Below are positions 43,105 to 52,890 of a stretch of DNA of 64,000 bases, one piece after another. The notes below the pieces were generated by a model. That model was not told where the DNA came from, did not search any database, and saw only the letters and a program-made list of their open reading frames with translations. This DNA is from Acidobacteriota bacterium (lineage in GTDB: Bacteria > Acidobacteriota > Blastocatellia > Chloracidobacteriales > Chloracidobacteriaceae). The stretch spans positions 21,469 to 85,468 of the forward strand of contig JACQXX010000055.1 of assembly GCA_016208495.1 (NCBI GenBank). Reading direction: 5' to 3'. How positions within the stretch are numbered: position 1 is the stretch's first letter; each line of letters starts with the position of its first letter. Made by a program: the position numbers and the translations under genes.

Positions 43105-44070
43105 CTATTTCAGGAGCCAGCAAGCTGCCTGGTGACCAGGTGTGATTTCGCGGAGCGGCGGCTCTGTGGTGCGGCATTCTTCTTTCATATAGGGACAGCG
43201 CGGATGAAAGCGACATCCCGAAGGGGGATTGATCGGGGTTGGGACATCACCAGTCAGTGGGATTCGATTTCGCCGCAAGGTTGGATCCGGGATCGGAATG
43301 CTGCTCAGAAGTACTTGCGTGTAGGGATGAAGTGGGTTCGCATAGAGTTCCAAGCTGGATGCCACTTCAACCAGTTTGCCCAGGTACATCACGCCAACCC
43401 GCGTACAGAGATGCTCGACCACCGCCAGCCCATGGGAAATGAACAAATAGGTAAGCTGAAACTGTGATTGCAAATCCTGGAGCAAATTGACGACCTGAGC
43501 CTGAACCGAAACATCAAGCGCTGAAACTGGCTCGTCAGCCACAATAAACCTGGGGTTTAATGCCAGTGCCCGGGCAATTCCAATCCGTTGCCGTTGCCCA
43601 CCAGAAAATTCATGTGGATAGCGTGAAGCATAATCTGGTGACAGGCCGACCACGTTGAGTAATTCGGCTACGCGGTTGCAGCGCGAGTTTGCATCACCAA
43701 TCCGATGAATCACCAGCGGTTCGGCCACAGCTTCACCAACCGTCATGCGGGGATTGAGCGAAGCATAGGGGTCCTGGAAAATGATCTGTAAGTCACGGCG
43801 TCTGGCGCGCATTTCCTTTCGAGAGAGTGCCAGAAGATTCTCACCTGCAAATCGGATTTCCCCAGCCGTCGGCTCGATCAACCGCAACATCAAGCGTCCG
43901 GTGGTGGTCTTTCCGCAGCCGGATTCGCCCACCAGACCAAAGGTTTCACCCGTTTGAATTGAAAAACTGATGTCATCCACGGCTTTGACCTGGGCTTGAC
44001 CAGCCGGGAAATACTTTTTGAGGTTGTGGACTTCAATCAGGGGATTTGAAGGTGAAAGGTGATCGGTCAT
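43105..44070 (-). CDS. Oligopeptide/dipeptide ABC transporter ATPase (OppF/DppF type)
   Basis: 321 residues. Walker [12 protein letters not shown](T), signature [16 protein letters not shown], Walker B FIVADEP. The C-terminal oligopeptide-transporter extension carries a cysteine cluster ([19 protein letters not shown]). Normally it pairs with OppD and permeases OppBC. None of these is in the window, and the gene on the upstream side is transcribed divergently. It therefore works with partners encoded elsewhere or is a remnant of a broken operon. Confidence 0.93.
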   Translation of the reverse strand: MTDHLSPSNPLIEVHNLKKYFPAGQAQVKAVDDISFSIQTGETFGLVGESGCGKTTTGRLMLRLIEPTAGEIRFAGENLLALSRKEMRARRRDLQIIFQDPYASLNPRMTVGEAVAEPLVIHRIGDANSRCNRVAELLNVVGLSPDYASRYPHEFSGGQRQRIGIARALALNPRFIVADEPVSALDVSVQAQVVNLLQDLQSQFQLTYLFISHGLAVVEHLCTRVGVMYLGKLVEVASSLELYANPLHPYTQVLLSSIPIPDPTLRRNRIPLTGDVPTPINPPSGCRFHPRCPYMKEECRTTEPPLREITPGHQAACWLLK

Positions 44071-44236
44071 TCGAGTTGTTCCAGAACGTAAGGCGTTGGG
44101 TGCAAGGCAAGATAAGCCTGAAAATCACAGGTTGTGTTCAAACAAGCTAATCTCGACCCTGGCTTGCCGTCAACCGGCCTTCTGGACTGGACTCGCCGGT
44201 TTTCAGGAAGAAGTAGAAAAAGTTTAACCAGCAGTG

Positions 44237-44264
44237 GGAACTTTCCGCGCAAGAGGGTGTCTAA
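44237..44264 (+). promoter_or_regulatory. ECF-type autoregulatory promoter
   Basis: GGAACTT (44237-44243), 16-bp spacer, TCTAA (44260-44264). This is the sigma-E-like consensus. It lies 70 bp before the ECF sigma start and inside the longest upstream reading frame, so the true start must be downstream of it. Confidence 0.75.
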
Positions 44265-44334
44265 CGCGAGTAACTCCCAAACAAGCAGGTTGCTTTTTCA
44301 GCAGAATCCAATTTTTCCGACAAGGTGCATGCGC

Positions 44335-45003
44335 ATGATGCGAATCCAGGATATTGCCGCACTGTCACGCTCAACTGATCAGATTAATTCGTTGTCGGGC
44401 GGGACGGCTGCAACTGAAACTCGCTTGTCAGTGGCAGATGCTGAATTGCTGGCTCGCCTTCGAACCGGCAACCGGGAGGCTTTTGAAGAACTGGTCACGC
44501 GCTATCAGAGTACCATCTACAATCTGGCGTATCGGTTGTTGAATGATCCTGAAGATGCACGTGACGTAACCCAGGAAATTTTTCTCAAAATCTACCAGGC
44601 TGCCAGTTCATTCCGCGGTGAGTGCGAATTTCGCACCTGGATCTATCGCATCACGGTGAATCAGGTAGCCAATCAACAGCGATGGTGGCGACGGCGATGG
44701 CGGCGGGAAACCATTTCATTGGAAACGACCCAAACTGAAGATGGACAACCGCTGGCCGAACGCCTGGCCTGTGCCACGGATGATCCGGAACAAAAAACGC
44801 TGCTCCTGGAACAGCGTCAGCAACTCACGGCGGCGCTGGCGGCAATCAAGTTTGATTTTCGGGTCGCCGTGATTTTGCGGGATGTCAAGGAAATGTCCTA
44901 TGAGGAAATTGCTGACGCCCTGCAAATCTCAGTCGGAACGGTCAAATCACGGATCGCCCGTGGGCGTGAAGAACTCAGGCGCCGTCTCAAACATCGCTTT
45001 TAA
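44335..45003 (+). CDS. ECF sigma factor (RpoE-like)
   Basis: 222 residues from ATG 44335, with AAGGTG seven bases upstream; a longer frame from 44134 would include the promoter. Region 2 holds EELVTRYQSTIYNLAYRLLN and ARDVTQEIFLKIYQ. Region 4 holds VAVILRDVKEMSYEEIADAL and then GTVKSRIARGREELRRRL. It directs RNA polymerase to GGAACTT-type promoters, probably in response to envelope stress. The gene 48 bp downstream encodes its zinc-binding anti-sigma factor. Confidence 0.93.
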   Translation: MMRIQDIAALSRSTDQINSLSGGTAATETRLSVADAELLARLRTGNREAFEELVTRYQSTIYNLAYRLLNDPEDARDVTQEIFLKIYQAASSFRGECEFRTWIYRITVNQVANQQRWWRRRWRRETISLETTQTEDGQPLAERLACATDDPEQKTLLLEQRQQLTAALAAIKFDFRVAVILRDVKEMSYEEIADALQISVGTVKSRIARGREELRRRLKHRF

Positions 45004-45050
45004 GGAAGGATATGATTGGAATTCTTTCTGGTGAAAGGAGACAGGGCACT

Positions 45051-45752
45051 ATGATGGATTGCACTGTGTGTCAAGAACAAAGCTCGGCCTATCTTGATCT
45101 GGAACTCGAAGAAGGGGGACGAGCCGAAATTGAATACCACCTGGAAGTGTGCCCGGTCTGCCAAACCTATGTGCGTGAATTGCGGGCAGTTCAAACCGCG
45201 TTGGTCCCACTGTCCTCGGAACTGACCATTCCTGACGCGTGGAGTCGGCAATGGGTAGCGGCACTTGAGCAGGCTTCAGTCCCAGAGCACCACTCCTGGT
45301 GGCAGCCAGGTGCCTGGACCGACTGGCTTCAGGCTGCCCAGCCTCTTTTGGCCGGGTACGGGGTTGGGATTGCGGTGACCTGTGTGTTGTTTAGTGGCAT
45401 TTTGTTTTCATTCAAGCCGATTTTTTCGCTTGGGACGCCTGATTACAAGATGGTGTATATCCAGGCCAATACCCGGCCAACAATGGATTCGAGCAGTATT
45501 GGCATGGCGAATTTACCGACCCAGCTCGCGGCGGCGAACCAGCCAATGGATTGTGTCATTTTTATCGCTGAAGTTTCGCCACAGGGGAAGGCGCAACTGG
45601 TTGAAATGGTCTCTCCAGTCAGTGATCCTGAGGTGACGGCACAGATCAGTGATGCTTTAGGCAAAAGCTCGTTTCAACCGGCAACGTATTTTGGTCACCC
45701 GGTTTCTTCACGGGTGGTGTTGATGATCGAGCAAATTTACGTTCGTGGATGA
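45051..45752 (+). CDS. Anti-sigma factor (ZAS zinc finger) with membrane helix and exported domain
   Basis: 233 residues from ATG 45051, preceded by AAAGGAGA. The zinc anti-sigma motif is His30-X3-Cys34-X2-Cys37 (YHLEVCPVC), with an extra Cys4/Cys7 pair. A membrane helix lies near residues 100-122 (AGYGVGIAVTCVLFSGILF). The outer part ends in a TonB-like C-terminal fold (LGKSSFQPATYFGHPVSSRV). It holds the sigma factor at the membrane until an outside signal triggers release. A terminator follows. Confidence 0.88.
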   Translation: MMDCTVCQEQSSAYLDLELEEGGRAEIEYHLEVCPVCQTYVRELRAVQTALVPLSSELTIPDAWSRQWVAALEQASVPEHHSWWQPGAWTDWLQAAQPLLAGYGVGIAVTCVLFSGILFSFKPIFSLGTPDYKMVYIQANTRPTMDSSSIGMANLPTQLAAANQPMDCVIFIAEVSPQGKAQLVEMVSPVSDPEVTAQISDALGKSSFQPATYFGHPVSSRVVLMIEQIYVRG

Positions 45753-45796
45753 GTGGTTTCCTGCATAGCTCAGTTTCCCGTTTACATCTGACGAAG

Positions 45797-45835
45797 GGCG
45801 CTGTCACATCGTTGGCAGCGCCTCATTTTGTTTGC
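45797..45835 (+). terminator. Intrinsic terminator after the anti-sigma gene
   Basis: 7-bp stem GGCGCTG/CAGCGCC (45797-45803 with 45816-45822) followed by TCATTTTGTTTG. It separates the sigma unit from the ribosomal genes. Confidence 0.7.
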
Positions 45836-45865
45836 CCCAAAAAGCCCACCCAGCCGCAATCCCGC

Positions 45866-45895
45866 TTGACAGACTCGAAAAAATTTGCTTATTCT
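45866..45895 (+). promoter_or_regulatory. Promoter of rplM-rpsI
   Basis: TTGACA (45866-45871), 18-bp spacer with an A-run, TATTCT (45890-45895), about 52 bp before the rplM start. Confidence 0.65.
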
Positions 45896-45947
45896 TACGG
45901 TTCGCCTTTTTATCGACCAAATCCAGATCATCTCAGAGAAAGCAATT

Positions 45948-46385
45948 ATGTCAACTTACGTTCCTAGCGGCAAAAATCTGGAAGCCGAGCGCAAATGGTA
46001 TGTGATTGATGCGGCAGGGCTTACCGTCGGTCGGTTAGCCTCTGAAGTAGCGCTTCTGTTAATGGGAAAACGCAATCCGAAATATACGCCATTTCTTGAT
46101 GTTGGTGATCACGTGATCATCGTGAACGCCGAGAAAGTAGTGTTTACCGGAAATAAGCTGAATGACAAGTTCTATCGGCATTACACGTTTCATCCCGGCG
46201 GCTTGCGCGAAATTTCAGCCAAAGACCAGCTTCAGAAGCATCCTGAGCGTGTTTTGACCCTGGCGGTCAAAGGTATGCTTCCCAAAACCAAGCTTGGGCG
46301 CGCCATGGCTTCAAAACTGAAAGTGTGCATCGGTCCGACGCATCCCCATCAGGCGCAACAGCCAATCCCTTTGGAATTCAAATAA
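45948..46385 (+). CDS. rplM: Ribosomal protein uL13
   Basis: 145 residues from ATG 45948 (AGAAAG upstream); an in-frame start at 45885 lies inside the promoter. Signatures are [36 protein letters not shown], and [20 protein letters not shown]. It is a large-subunit protein needed early in 50S assembly, here followed by rpsI as in most bacteria. Confidence 0.98.
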   Translation: MSTYVPSGKNLEAERKWYVIDAAGLTVGRLASEVALLLMGKRNPKYTPFLDVGDHVIIVNAEKVVFTGNKLNDKFYRHYTFHPGGLREISAKDQLQKHPERVLTLAVKGMLPKTKLGRAMASKLKVCIGPTHPHQAQQPIPLEFK

Positions 46386-46439
46386 AGTTGTTGAAGCCGC
46401 CGCCAACAGGGCAGGCTTCGCGTTGAAGGAGTGGAAATC

Positions 46440-46832
46440 GTGGCAACTACACAATACTACGGAACAGGACGACGTAAAACCGCAGTCGCCCGTGTTTTTC
46501 TGCGCCCCGGTGATGGGAAAATTGTCGTCAACAAGCGGGCCTTTGAAAACTATTTTCCAAACGAAGTTCACCGCATGGTGATTCGTCAACCCTTGCATGT
46601 GACCGATACGGCCAGCAAATTTGATCTCTATGTCACCGTTCGCGGTGGCGGGATCTCAGGTCAGGCAGGCGCGGTGCGACACGGTATTACTCATGCCTTG
46701 CTCGCCCTTAACGCCGAATTCCGCCGGCGGTTGAAGAAAGCTGGATTTATCACCCGCGATCCCCGTGGGAAAGAGCGCAAGAAATACGGCCAAAAAGGTG
46801 CTCGGAAGCGCTTCCAGTTTTCGAAGCGTTAA
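46440..46832 (+). CDS. rpsI: Ribosomal protein uS9
   Basis: 130 residues from GTG 46440, chosen because AAGGAG is eight bases upstream and the product then begins [23 protein letters not shown] at 46431 overlaps the ribosome site. The C-terminus [15 protein letters not shown] has the basic tail that reaches the P-site tRNA. It is co-transcribed with rplM. The 182-bp space to rpsB has no clear terminator. Confidence 0.98.
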   Translation: MATTQYYGTGRRKTAVARVFLRPGDGKIVVNKRAFENYFPNEVHRMVIRQPLHVTDTASKFDLYVTVRGGGISGQAGAVRHGITHALLALNAEFRRRLKKAGFITRDPRGKERKKYGQKGARKRFQFSKR

Positions 46833-47014
46833 TTCGTTTCCCAACAACAGCTTGGAATGGTCTGGTACCTGGGTGGGAGTCACATGTGGGCTTCCACCCT
46901 ATTCCATCATCGCCCAGCAGGGATTGTCCGACAGGCGTCGGGTCGTGGGCGACTGAATACATAAATCAACCATCTCAACTTATCTATTCTCGATAGAGGA
47001 AAGGACGGTCTCTC

Positions 47015-47821
47015 TTGGCAGTCGTTGTGACCATGAAAGAATTACTCGAAGCTGGCGTCCACTTTGGCCACCAGGTTCGACGATGGAACCCGAAGATGCG
47101 CGAATATATCTTCGGCGAACGGAACGGGATCTACATTATTGACCTGCAAAAGACGCAGCGGCTTTTGAAAGAATCTATGCGTTTTGTGACGCAGTCGGCT
47201 GCCGAAGGGAAGAACTTCCTGTTTGTGGGCACCAAGCGGCAGGCGCAGGAAGCCATTGCCGAAGAAGCCGTGCGGTGCAACATGTTTTATGTCAACCATC
47301 GGTGGCTGGGTGGGTTCCTGACCAACTTCCAAACCATCCAGAAATCCATCAAGCGCTTAAAAGATCTTGAAGCGATGCGGACCGATGGTCGCTATGAAGC
47401 GCTGACGAAGAAAGAAATCATCAAGCGCGAAAAAGAGCGTGAAACGCTTGAGCGCAACCTCGCGGGGATCAAATCCATGGGCCGCTTGCCGGATGTGATC
47501 TTTGTGATTGATACCAAAAAAGAAGAAATTGCGGTCGCTGAAGCCAACCGGCTGGGCATTCCAGTGGTGGCAATTGTTGATACCAACTGTGATCCAGGCG
47601 GGATTGACTTTGTGATCCCAGGCAATGACGACGCATTGCGTTCAGTGCGATTGATCAGCTCCAAGATTGCCGATGCGATTTTGGAAGGCCGTCAGATGGG
47701 CGTTGAAAAGGCTGAAACCCCTGAGGTTGTCCCCGCCGCTGGTGGTCGCCGTCAGGCCGAAGCCGTCGCTGCGGCGAGCGCTTCGTCACCGGAAACAGCT
47801 CCCCAGGCAACTGCTGAATAA
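47015..47821 (+). CDS. rpsB: Ribosomal protein uS2
   Basis: 268 residues from a TTG at 47015, supported by AAAGGA nine bases upstream and by the product's start [20 protein letters not shown], as in other S2 proteins. The body is complete, with [53 protein letters not shown] and [20 protein letters not shown]. The last 35 residues are an Ala/Glu-rich tail longer than in E. coli. It is first gene of the conserved rpsB-tsf-pyrH-frr order. Confidence 0.97.
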   Translation: MAVVVTMKELLEAGVHFGHQVRRWNPKMREYIFGERNGIYIIDLQKTQRLLKESMRFVTQSAAEGKNFLFVGTKRQAQEAIAEEAVRCNMFYVNHRWLGGFLTNFQTIQKSIKRLKDLEAMRTDGRYEALTKKEIIKREKERETLERNLAGIKSMGRLPDVIFVIDTKKEEIAVAEANRLGIPVVAIVDTNCDPGGIDFVIPGNDDALRSVRLISSKIADAILEGRQMGVEKAETPEVVPAAGGRRQAEAVAAASASSPETAPQATAE

Positions 47822-47853
47822 GCAAATGCAGGAAGAACTGGCTCAATAGAAAT

Positions 47854-47936
47854 TATGAATGATGAATTATGAATGATGAAAAACGTATCTGACTGAATAA
47901 CAGATACGTAGCTGTTTTCTGATTCATAATTCATCA
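47854..47936. repeat. ATGAATG-type repeat pair and hairpin between rpsB and tsf
   Basis: Two copies of AATTATGAATGATG (47851-47878) face ATTCATAATTCATCA (47922-47936). Between them is a perfect 9-bp hairpin ACGTATCTG/CAGATACGT (47883-47891 with 47901-47909). The stem could act as an attenuator or processing site inside the operon. Confidence 0.75.
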
Positions 47937-47979
47937 CTTGTAGTTCGTAACGTACTCGATAGAGTTTTTTGGAGGTCGC

Positions 47980-48642
47980 ATGGCGGAAATTACCGCAGCA
48001 GCAGTGAAAGCCCTGCGTGATAAAACGGGCGCAGGGATGATGGAATGCAAATCCGCTCTGATTGAAGCAGCGGGTGATGAAGAAAAAGCAATTGTTATTT
48101 TGCGCAAGCGCGGAAGTGCGAAAGCAGAATCAAAACAGTCCCGTATTGCGGCTGAAGGACTCGTTGAATCCTACATCCACGCCGGTGGCCGAATTGGGGT
48201 GCTGATCGAAGTCAATTGCGAAACGGATTTTGTTGCCCGTGGCGATGAATTCCGCGAACTGGTGCGCGACATTGCGCTGCAGATTTGCGCGATGGATGCC
48301 CAGTATGTCACCGCTGATGAAATCCCGGCTGACGTGATTACCAAAGAGCGTGAAATCGCCCTGGCACAGGTGGCCGGTGATCCAAAGACGGCAAACAAGC
48401 CAGAAGCTATCCGCAATAACATTGTGGAGAGCCGCCTGAACAAATTCAAAGCCGAAGTTTGCTTGATTGATCAGCCATTTGTGAAAGATCAAAGCATCAC
48501 CATCAATGATTTATTGAAGGAAAAAATTCAGAAGACCGGTGAAAACATCCGGATTCGACGCTTTGTTCGCTTTAAACTTGGCGAAGGTATCGAAAAGAAA
48601 GAAGTTGACTTCGCCAGTGAAGTCGCCGCAATGCAGCGCTAA
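47980..48642 (+). CDS. tsf: Elongation factor Ts
   Basis: 220 residues with the N-terminal UBA domain (ITAAAVKALRDKTGAGMMEC) and the TDFVARGDEF nucleotide-exchange motif (EVNCETDFVARGDEFRELV), then the dimerisation region. It recycles EF-Tu from its GDP form. It is shorter than the E. coli protein (about 280 residues), as in the compact type with one core subdomain. GGAGG precedes the ATG. Confidence 0.97.
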   Translation: MAEITAAAVKALRDKTGAGMMECKSALIEAAGDEEKAIVILRKRGSAKAESKQSRIAAEGLVESYIHAGGRIGVLIEVNCETDFVARGDEFRELVRDIALQICAMDAQYVTADEIPADVITKEREIALAQVAGDPKTANKPEAIRNNIVESRLNKFKAEVCLIDQPFVKDQSITINDLLKEKIQKTGENIRIRRFVRFKLGEGIEKKEVDFASEVAAMQR

Positions 48643-48654
48643 GCACATTGCTCC

Positions 48655-48692
48655 AACGCCCCGCCCAAGATGACTTAGGCGGGGCGTTTGTT
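48655..48692 (+). terminator. Intrinsic terminator between tsf and pyrH
   Basis: 11-bp stem AACGCCCCGCC/GGCGGGGCGTT (48655-48665 with 48678-48688) followed by TGTTT. It suggests that pyrH-frr have lower or separate transcription. Confidence 0.8.
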
Positions 48693-48733
48693 TCTCATCT
48701 GATTTTTTTCCGGCATCAGGAGTGAAAATAGGA

Positions 48734-49519
48734 ATGAGTGCCGCCAGCGAAAACACTTCATCAACCGAAACCTCCCGCCCTACTCCACAATTCAAACGGA
48801 TTCTTCTCAAACTCAGTGGTGAAGCTCTTGAAGGAAGTCGGGGCTTTGGAATTGATCCCACAACCGTTAGACAAATTGCCGAACAGGTGCGCGACGTCCA
48901 TGCGCTGGGTGTCGAAATTGCCCTGGTAATTGGCGGAGGAAATATCGTCCGCGGGGCTGAAGCCAGTTCCGCCGGAATTGACCGCGCTCAGGGTGATTAT
49001 ATGGGCATGCTGGGCACGGTGATTAACTGCCTGGCGCTGCAAAGTGCCCTGGAAAAACTCAATATTCATACCCGGGTGATCTCCGCCATTGAAATGCGGC
49101 AGGTCGCTGAACCCTTTATTCCACGACGCGCGATCCGCCATTTGGAAAAAAAGCGGGTCATTATCTTTGGCGCTGGAACCGGAAGCCCTTTTTTTACAAC
49201 GGATAGTGCCGCGGCTTTGCGAGCGCTGGAAATTAAAGCCGAGGCAATTCTCAAAGCCACAAAAGTGGATGGGATTTACACCGCCGACCCGGTTTCCGAT
49301 ACAACTGCTCAACGCTATACTCATGTGAGCTATCAGCAGGTACTTGAAAAAGGTCTCAATGTCATGGATGCTTCGGCCATTGCTTTGTGCAAAGACAATC
49401 AAATGCCGATCATCGTGTTCAACTTGCTGGTTTCTGGGAATATTTTTCGAGTCGTTACTGGTGAGTCAATCGGGACCTTTGTTGGGGCTGGGGCCACCCA
49501 GTTCGCTGCCCACGGTTAG
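48734..49519 (+). CDS. pyrH: UMP kinase
   Basis: 261 residues from ATG 48734 (AGGAG upstream). The amino-acid-kinase fold has [49 protein letters not shown] and the ATP-site region [33 protein letters not shown] and MPIIVFNL are also typical. It makes UDP from UMP. The N-terminal 20 residues, rich in Ser and Thr, are an extension compared with E. coli. frr starts 46 bases after the stop. Confidence 0.97.
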   Translation: MSAASENTSSTETSRPTPQFKRILLKLSGEALEGSRGFGIDPTTVRQIAEQVRDVHALGVEIALVIGGGNIVRGAEASSAGIDRAQGDYMGMLGTVINCLALQSALEKLNIHTRVISAIEMRQVAEPFIPRRAIRHLEKKRVIIFGAGTGSPFFTTDSAAALRALEIKAEAILKATKVDGIYTADPVSDTTAQRYTHVSYQQVLEKGLNVMDASAIALCKDNQMPIIVFNLLVSGNIFRVVTGESIGTFVGAGATQFAAHG

Positions 49520-49565
49520 CCGATGCCTGCCTGATCCCCATACTAAAGAGGAAGGAAAAATCAAT

Positions 49566-50123
49566 ATGACTGCTGACATCATAAAGGATGCAGTTGCACG
49601 AATGGATGCCACTGTGGAAGATGTGCGCCGTAAATTGACCAGTTTTCGCACCGGGCGAGCTTCAGTGAGTTTGCTGGATCGCATTGTGGTCGAATCATAT
49701 GGAACTGAAATGCCCTTGAATCAGGTCGGTTCGATCAACGCTCCTGAACCGGCACTGCTGGTGGTTCAACCCTGGGATCCATCGCTGATTGGCGCCATTG
49801 AACGTGCCATTCGCAGTTCGGATTTGGGGCTTAATCCTTCAAATGATGGGAAAGTGGTTCGGATCCCGATTCCGCCCTTGACCCAGGAACGCCGCAAACA
49901 ACTTGCCAAAGCGGTGCGTGATACGGCTGAAGAACATCGAGCCGGGTTACGCAATATTCGCCGGGATGCCAACGACCACCTGAAGAAGCTTTTGAAGGAC
50001 AAACAGATTTCTGAAGATAATGAACGGGATGCGTTGGATCAAATCCAGAAGCAGACCGATGCCCATATCACCAAAATCAATGATCTGGCCAAACATAAAG
50101 AAGAAGAAATCATGAAAGTTTGA
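49566..50123 (+). CDS. frr: Ribosome recycling factor
   Basis: 185 residues from ATG 49566, preceded by GAGGAAGGAAAAA. The family pattern is complete: [40 protein letters not shown], and [16 protein letters not shown]. With EF-G it splits post-termination ribosomes. A terminator closes the cluster. Confidence 0.98.
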   Translation: MTADIIKDAVARMDATVEDVRRKLTSFRTGRASVSLLDRIVVESYGTEMPLNQVGSINAPEPALLVVQPWDPSLIGAIERAIRSSDLGLNPSNDGKVVRIPIPPLTQERRKQLAKAVRDTAEEHRAGLRNIRRDANDHLKKLLKDKQISEDNERDALDQIQKQTDAHITKINDLAKHKEEEIMKV

Positions 50124-50171
50124 GCTTCTTTCCCTAGAGATTGGTCCTCAGAACACTCCATCAAAAAGCAG

Positions 50172-50200
50172 AAAAGCGGCCTCACGAGGCCGCTTTTGGT
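50172..50200. terminator. Bidirectional terminator after frr
   Basis: 11-bp stem AAAAGCGGCCT/AGGCCGCTTTT with a CACG loop (50172-50197), followed by GGTTTTAT. A/T ends on both sides let it stop frr and the convergent channel gene. Confidence 0.85.
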
Positions 50201-50231
50201 TTTATGGACTGACCAGATTTGATGAAAAAGA

Positions 50232-51779
50232 TCAAAGTCCAAAGAATTCGCGAATCAACCCCAGCATTTGATTTTGAGTTGCATTGACATGGCTTTGCTG
50301 GAGTTCCTCATCAATTCCTGCAACGGTGGCATCCAGTTCAAGCCGACGTTTGGCCAGGATGTGGGAAATGTCTTCGGCAATTTCAGGTCGAGCAATCAGA
50401 ATGGATTGAAACGCGTCTTTATCAAGCCGAAAACACTCAACATCCTCAAGTGCCGTCACGGTGGCCAGCCGGGGTTGACCGGTCATCAAAGACATTTCGC
50501 CGAAGATGTCACCGGGGCCGAGTCGCCGGACTTCTTTTTCCCGCAACTCGCCATGAATTGGGTCTTTGACGGCCACGTGAACTGAAACAGAACCTTTGGT
50601 AAGAATATAGAGCCAGTGGGCTTCGTCACCCTGGCGGGTTAAATCTTCACCTTGACTAAAAGGGGAATCCACCAGATGGACTGACAGGTCGCGGAGCTCA
50701 GATTCATTAAATGTGTGAAACAGATCAACGCTCTGAAGGGCATTGAGTCGTTGTTGTACAATTTGTTCTTCTTTGCGTTCTTTCCACTTTTTGTTTTCTT
50801 CGACCGTGAAGATCCGTTGCGCTGGAATCGAAAGTGAGATTCCAGCCCGTTTTAAGGCGTAAAAAATCCGTGTCCGGACGATGGAATCGGTCGGGGCATC
50901 AATGGCCAGATCGGTGAGCCAGTACCGAACCGCATACTGGCAATAACTTTCCTTAAAATCATAGAGCAGCGTGTGTGCCGCCGGAGTGGTTGCGACACCC
51001 GGAATGCTGGATTTTTGAAGGGCAGTGTCAACTCGCTCAATGACTTCAGCCGGAGGAAACCGAAAATCAACGTTGAAATAAATCCAGCGCCGGGTTTGCA
51101 GCGGCTGTTTTTGGCGTTTGCCATAAATCAATACCTGTCCTTTGACCAACTGGCTGTTTGGAATAATGACCGTGTCCCAATTGCGGGTTTCAATCGAGGT
51201 GAACCGCCAGCGGACTTCTTTCACCTGGCCGATGTGTTCATCCACTTTGACCCAGTCGCCCTCCTGGATCGCGTGTTCGAGCTGCAACGTTAGCCCAGCC
51301 ATCACATTGCCCAACGTGTCTTGCAGCGACAACCCAATCACGGCGGTCACAATCGCTGAGGTCGTAATCAGACTGGTGATGTTCACCCCAAGTTTGGCCA
51401 GGAGTGAAAAGGTAACCATCACATAGGCCACCAGGATCGAGATATCACGAATAATCCGGGGCAGCGAAATCCGCAGAACTGGGAGAAAGACTTCGAAGAC
51501 CAGGACTGAGCCAAAGTTGACGAGCGTGATGCGAAACATCAAGACCGCAACCACCAGCAAACTGCCACCGGTCACTAGAAACCCAACGGCTTGAAGGAGT
51601 TGAGCGATTGGGACCAGCAAAAAGTAAAGCCCGTACAGCAGCAAGGTATTCCGAATATACTTGCGTTCAGTCGGGACATACTTCCAAATAATCACCACAC
51701 TGATCAGCACCACAAGGGTGATCCAGTGGGTATCTTGTGCCAGCAGGTCAGCTTTCAGTAACTGGAGAAACGTCTGCAT
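50232..51779 (-). CDS. Mechanosensitive channel (MscS) with cyclic-nucleotide-binding domain, copy 2
   Basis: 515 residues with the same plan as the gene at 40763: N-terminal membrane segments, TTSAIVTAVIGLSLQDTLGN, EGDWVKVDEHIGQVKEVRW, VIIPNSQLVKGQVLIYG, then a cNMP domain (LTRQGDEAHWLYILTKGSVS, GDIFGEMSLMTGQPRLATVT) and a helical tail. It is too diverged for a recent duplicate. A CTTCAGCCCG array separates it from yebC. Confidence 0.93.
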   Translation of the reverse strand: MQTFLQLLKADLLAQDTHWITLVVLISVVIIWKYVPTERKYIRNTLLLYGLYFLLVPIAQLLQAVGFLVTGGSLLVVAVLMFRITLVNFGSVLVFEVFLPVLRISLPRIIRDISILVAYVMVTFSLLAKLGVNITSLITTSAIVTAVIGLSLQDTLGNVMAGLTLQLEHAIQEGDWVKVDEHIGQVKEVRWRFTSIETRNWDTVIIPNSQLVKGQVLIYGKRQKQPLQTRRWIYFNVDFRFPPAEVIERVDTALQKSSIPGVATTPAAHTLLYDFKESYCQYAVRYWLTDLAIDAPTDSIVRTRIFYALKRAGISLSIPAQRIFTVEENKKWKERKEEQIVQQRLNALQSVDLFHTFNESELRDLSVHLVDSPFSQGEDLTRQGDEAHWLYILTKGSVSVHVAVKDPIHGELREKEVRRLGPGDIFGEMSLMTGQPRLATVTALEDVECFRLDKDAFQSILIARPEIAEDISHILAKRRLELDATVAGIDEELQQSHVNATQNQMLGLIREFFGL

Positions 51780-51800
51780 TTCACCGCCTTATGAGTCGGT

Positions 51801-51950
51801 GGACTGAAGAAAACGGGCTGAAGAAGTGGCGCTGAAAATGATGGGCCCGGGATGAAAAACCTGTTTTCTTCAGCCCGTTTTTTTCAGCCCGTTTCTTCAG
51901 CCCGCTTTCTTCAGCCCGTTTCTTCAGCCCGTTTTCTTCAGCCCGCTTTT
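51801..51950. repeat. CTTCAGCCCGTTTT 13-14-mer array with inverted partner
   Basis: GACTGAAGAAAACGGGCTGAAG (51802-51823, read as two units) faces six tandem TTCTTCAGCCCG(T/C)TTT units at 51863-51950. The core is GGGATGAAAAACCTG. The unit length alternates between 13 and 14 bases. Confidence 0.9.
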
Positions 51951-51957
51951 ACGGAGA

Positions 51958-52692
51958 TCAGTATTCGCTTTCGTCCACTTCGAAATTGGCTGAGATTTTT
52001 TGAACATCGTCGTGGTCATCGAGCGCGTCATAGAACTTCAGCATGGCCTGGGCGTCTTTGCCTTCAAGTTTGACAGAGGTTTTCGGCACCATCGTGATTT
52101 CAGCCGAAATCGGGGACAATCCTGCATTTTTGATGGCTTCATAGACATCGTTAAATGTTTCAGGAGAGGTCAGCACTTCCCACACGGTGTCTTCATCTTT
52201 GAGGTCATCCGCTCCCGCTCCCGCCACCAATTCAAATAATTCTTCTTCTGATTTGGCATCTTTATCGAGCACGATGACACCCAGATAGTCAAACATCCAG
52301 CCGACACAGCCGCTTTCACCCAAATTCCCGCCATTTTTTGAAAACAGGTGGCGCAGTTCTGAAACGGTTCGGTTGCGGTTATCAGTGGTCGCCTGGACCA
52401 TAATTGCCACCCCAGCCGGGCCGTAGCCTTCATAGGTAATTTCTTCGTAGGTCAGACCTTCAATTTCACCAGTTCCGCGCTTAATGGCCTTGTCAATTGT
52501 ATCGTTGGGAACATTTTCAGCCTTGGCGTCACTGACCGCTTTACGCAGCCGTGCGTTTGATCCCGGATCACCGCCCCCCATTCGGGCCGCAACCGTGATT
52601 TCTTTCACCATTCGGGTCGTGATTTTTCCACGTTTGGCATCGAGCGCACCCTTCTTATGTTTAATCGTATGCCATTTACTATGTCCAGACAT
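51958..52692 (-). CDS. YebC/PmpR-family protein
   Basis: 244 residues. [20 protein letters not shown] is the exact family start, followed by [40 protein letters not shown] and the [14 protein letters not shown] region. These were described as DNA-binding regulators; some members are now linked to relief of ribosome stalling. The C-terminal EVDESEY is acidic. The gene is single, and the ATG is preceded by CGAGGATT. Confidence 0.95.
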   Translation of the reverse strand: MSGHSKWHTIKHKKGALDAKRGKITTRMVKEITVAARMGGGDPGSNARLRKAVSDAKAENVPNDTIDKAIKRGTGEIEGLTYEEITYEGYGPAGVAIMVQATTDNRNRTVSELRHLFSKNGGNLGESGCVGWMFDYLGVIVLDKDAKSEEELFELVAGAGADDLKDEDTVWEVLTSPETFNDVYEAIKNAGLSPISAEITMVPKTSVKLEGKDAQAMLKFYDALDDHDDVQKISANFEVDESEY

Positions 52693-52890
52693 GACAATCC
52701 TCGGAAAATAATAGAGATGATCGCTTTACCACTGACAGTGGTTGCAAGTGATGAAGAGGTTTTCAGGAGAAAACTCAAGACTATAGCAAGTTGATGTGTG
52801 ATTGAAAACAGAAAACTCTAGCACGGTTGATGGACGGCGTAAATCGTAGGGGAATGCCAGGCTACTCCGGGAAAATCCGAAGGAAAAACA
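52693..52890. other. Leader region, no feature recognised
   Basis: About 200 bp between yebC and a doubtful small frame. A/T-rich, with a short ACCACTGACAGTGGT palindrome near 52730. No promoter or RNA could be supported. Confidence 0.3.

Noticed and set aside
46833..47014. Ribosomal-protein leader RNA before rpsB
   Set aside because: Some G/C-rich pairing near 46910-46950 is possible, but no known S2 leader pattern could be recognised, so no feature was called.
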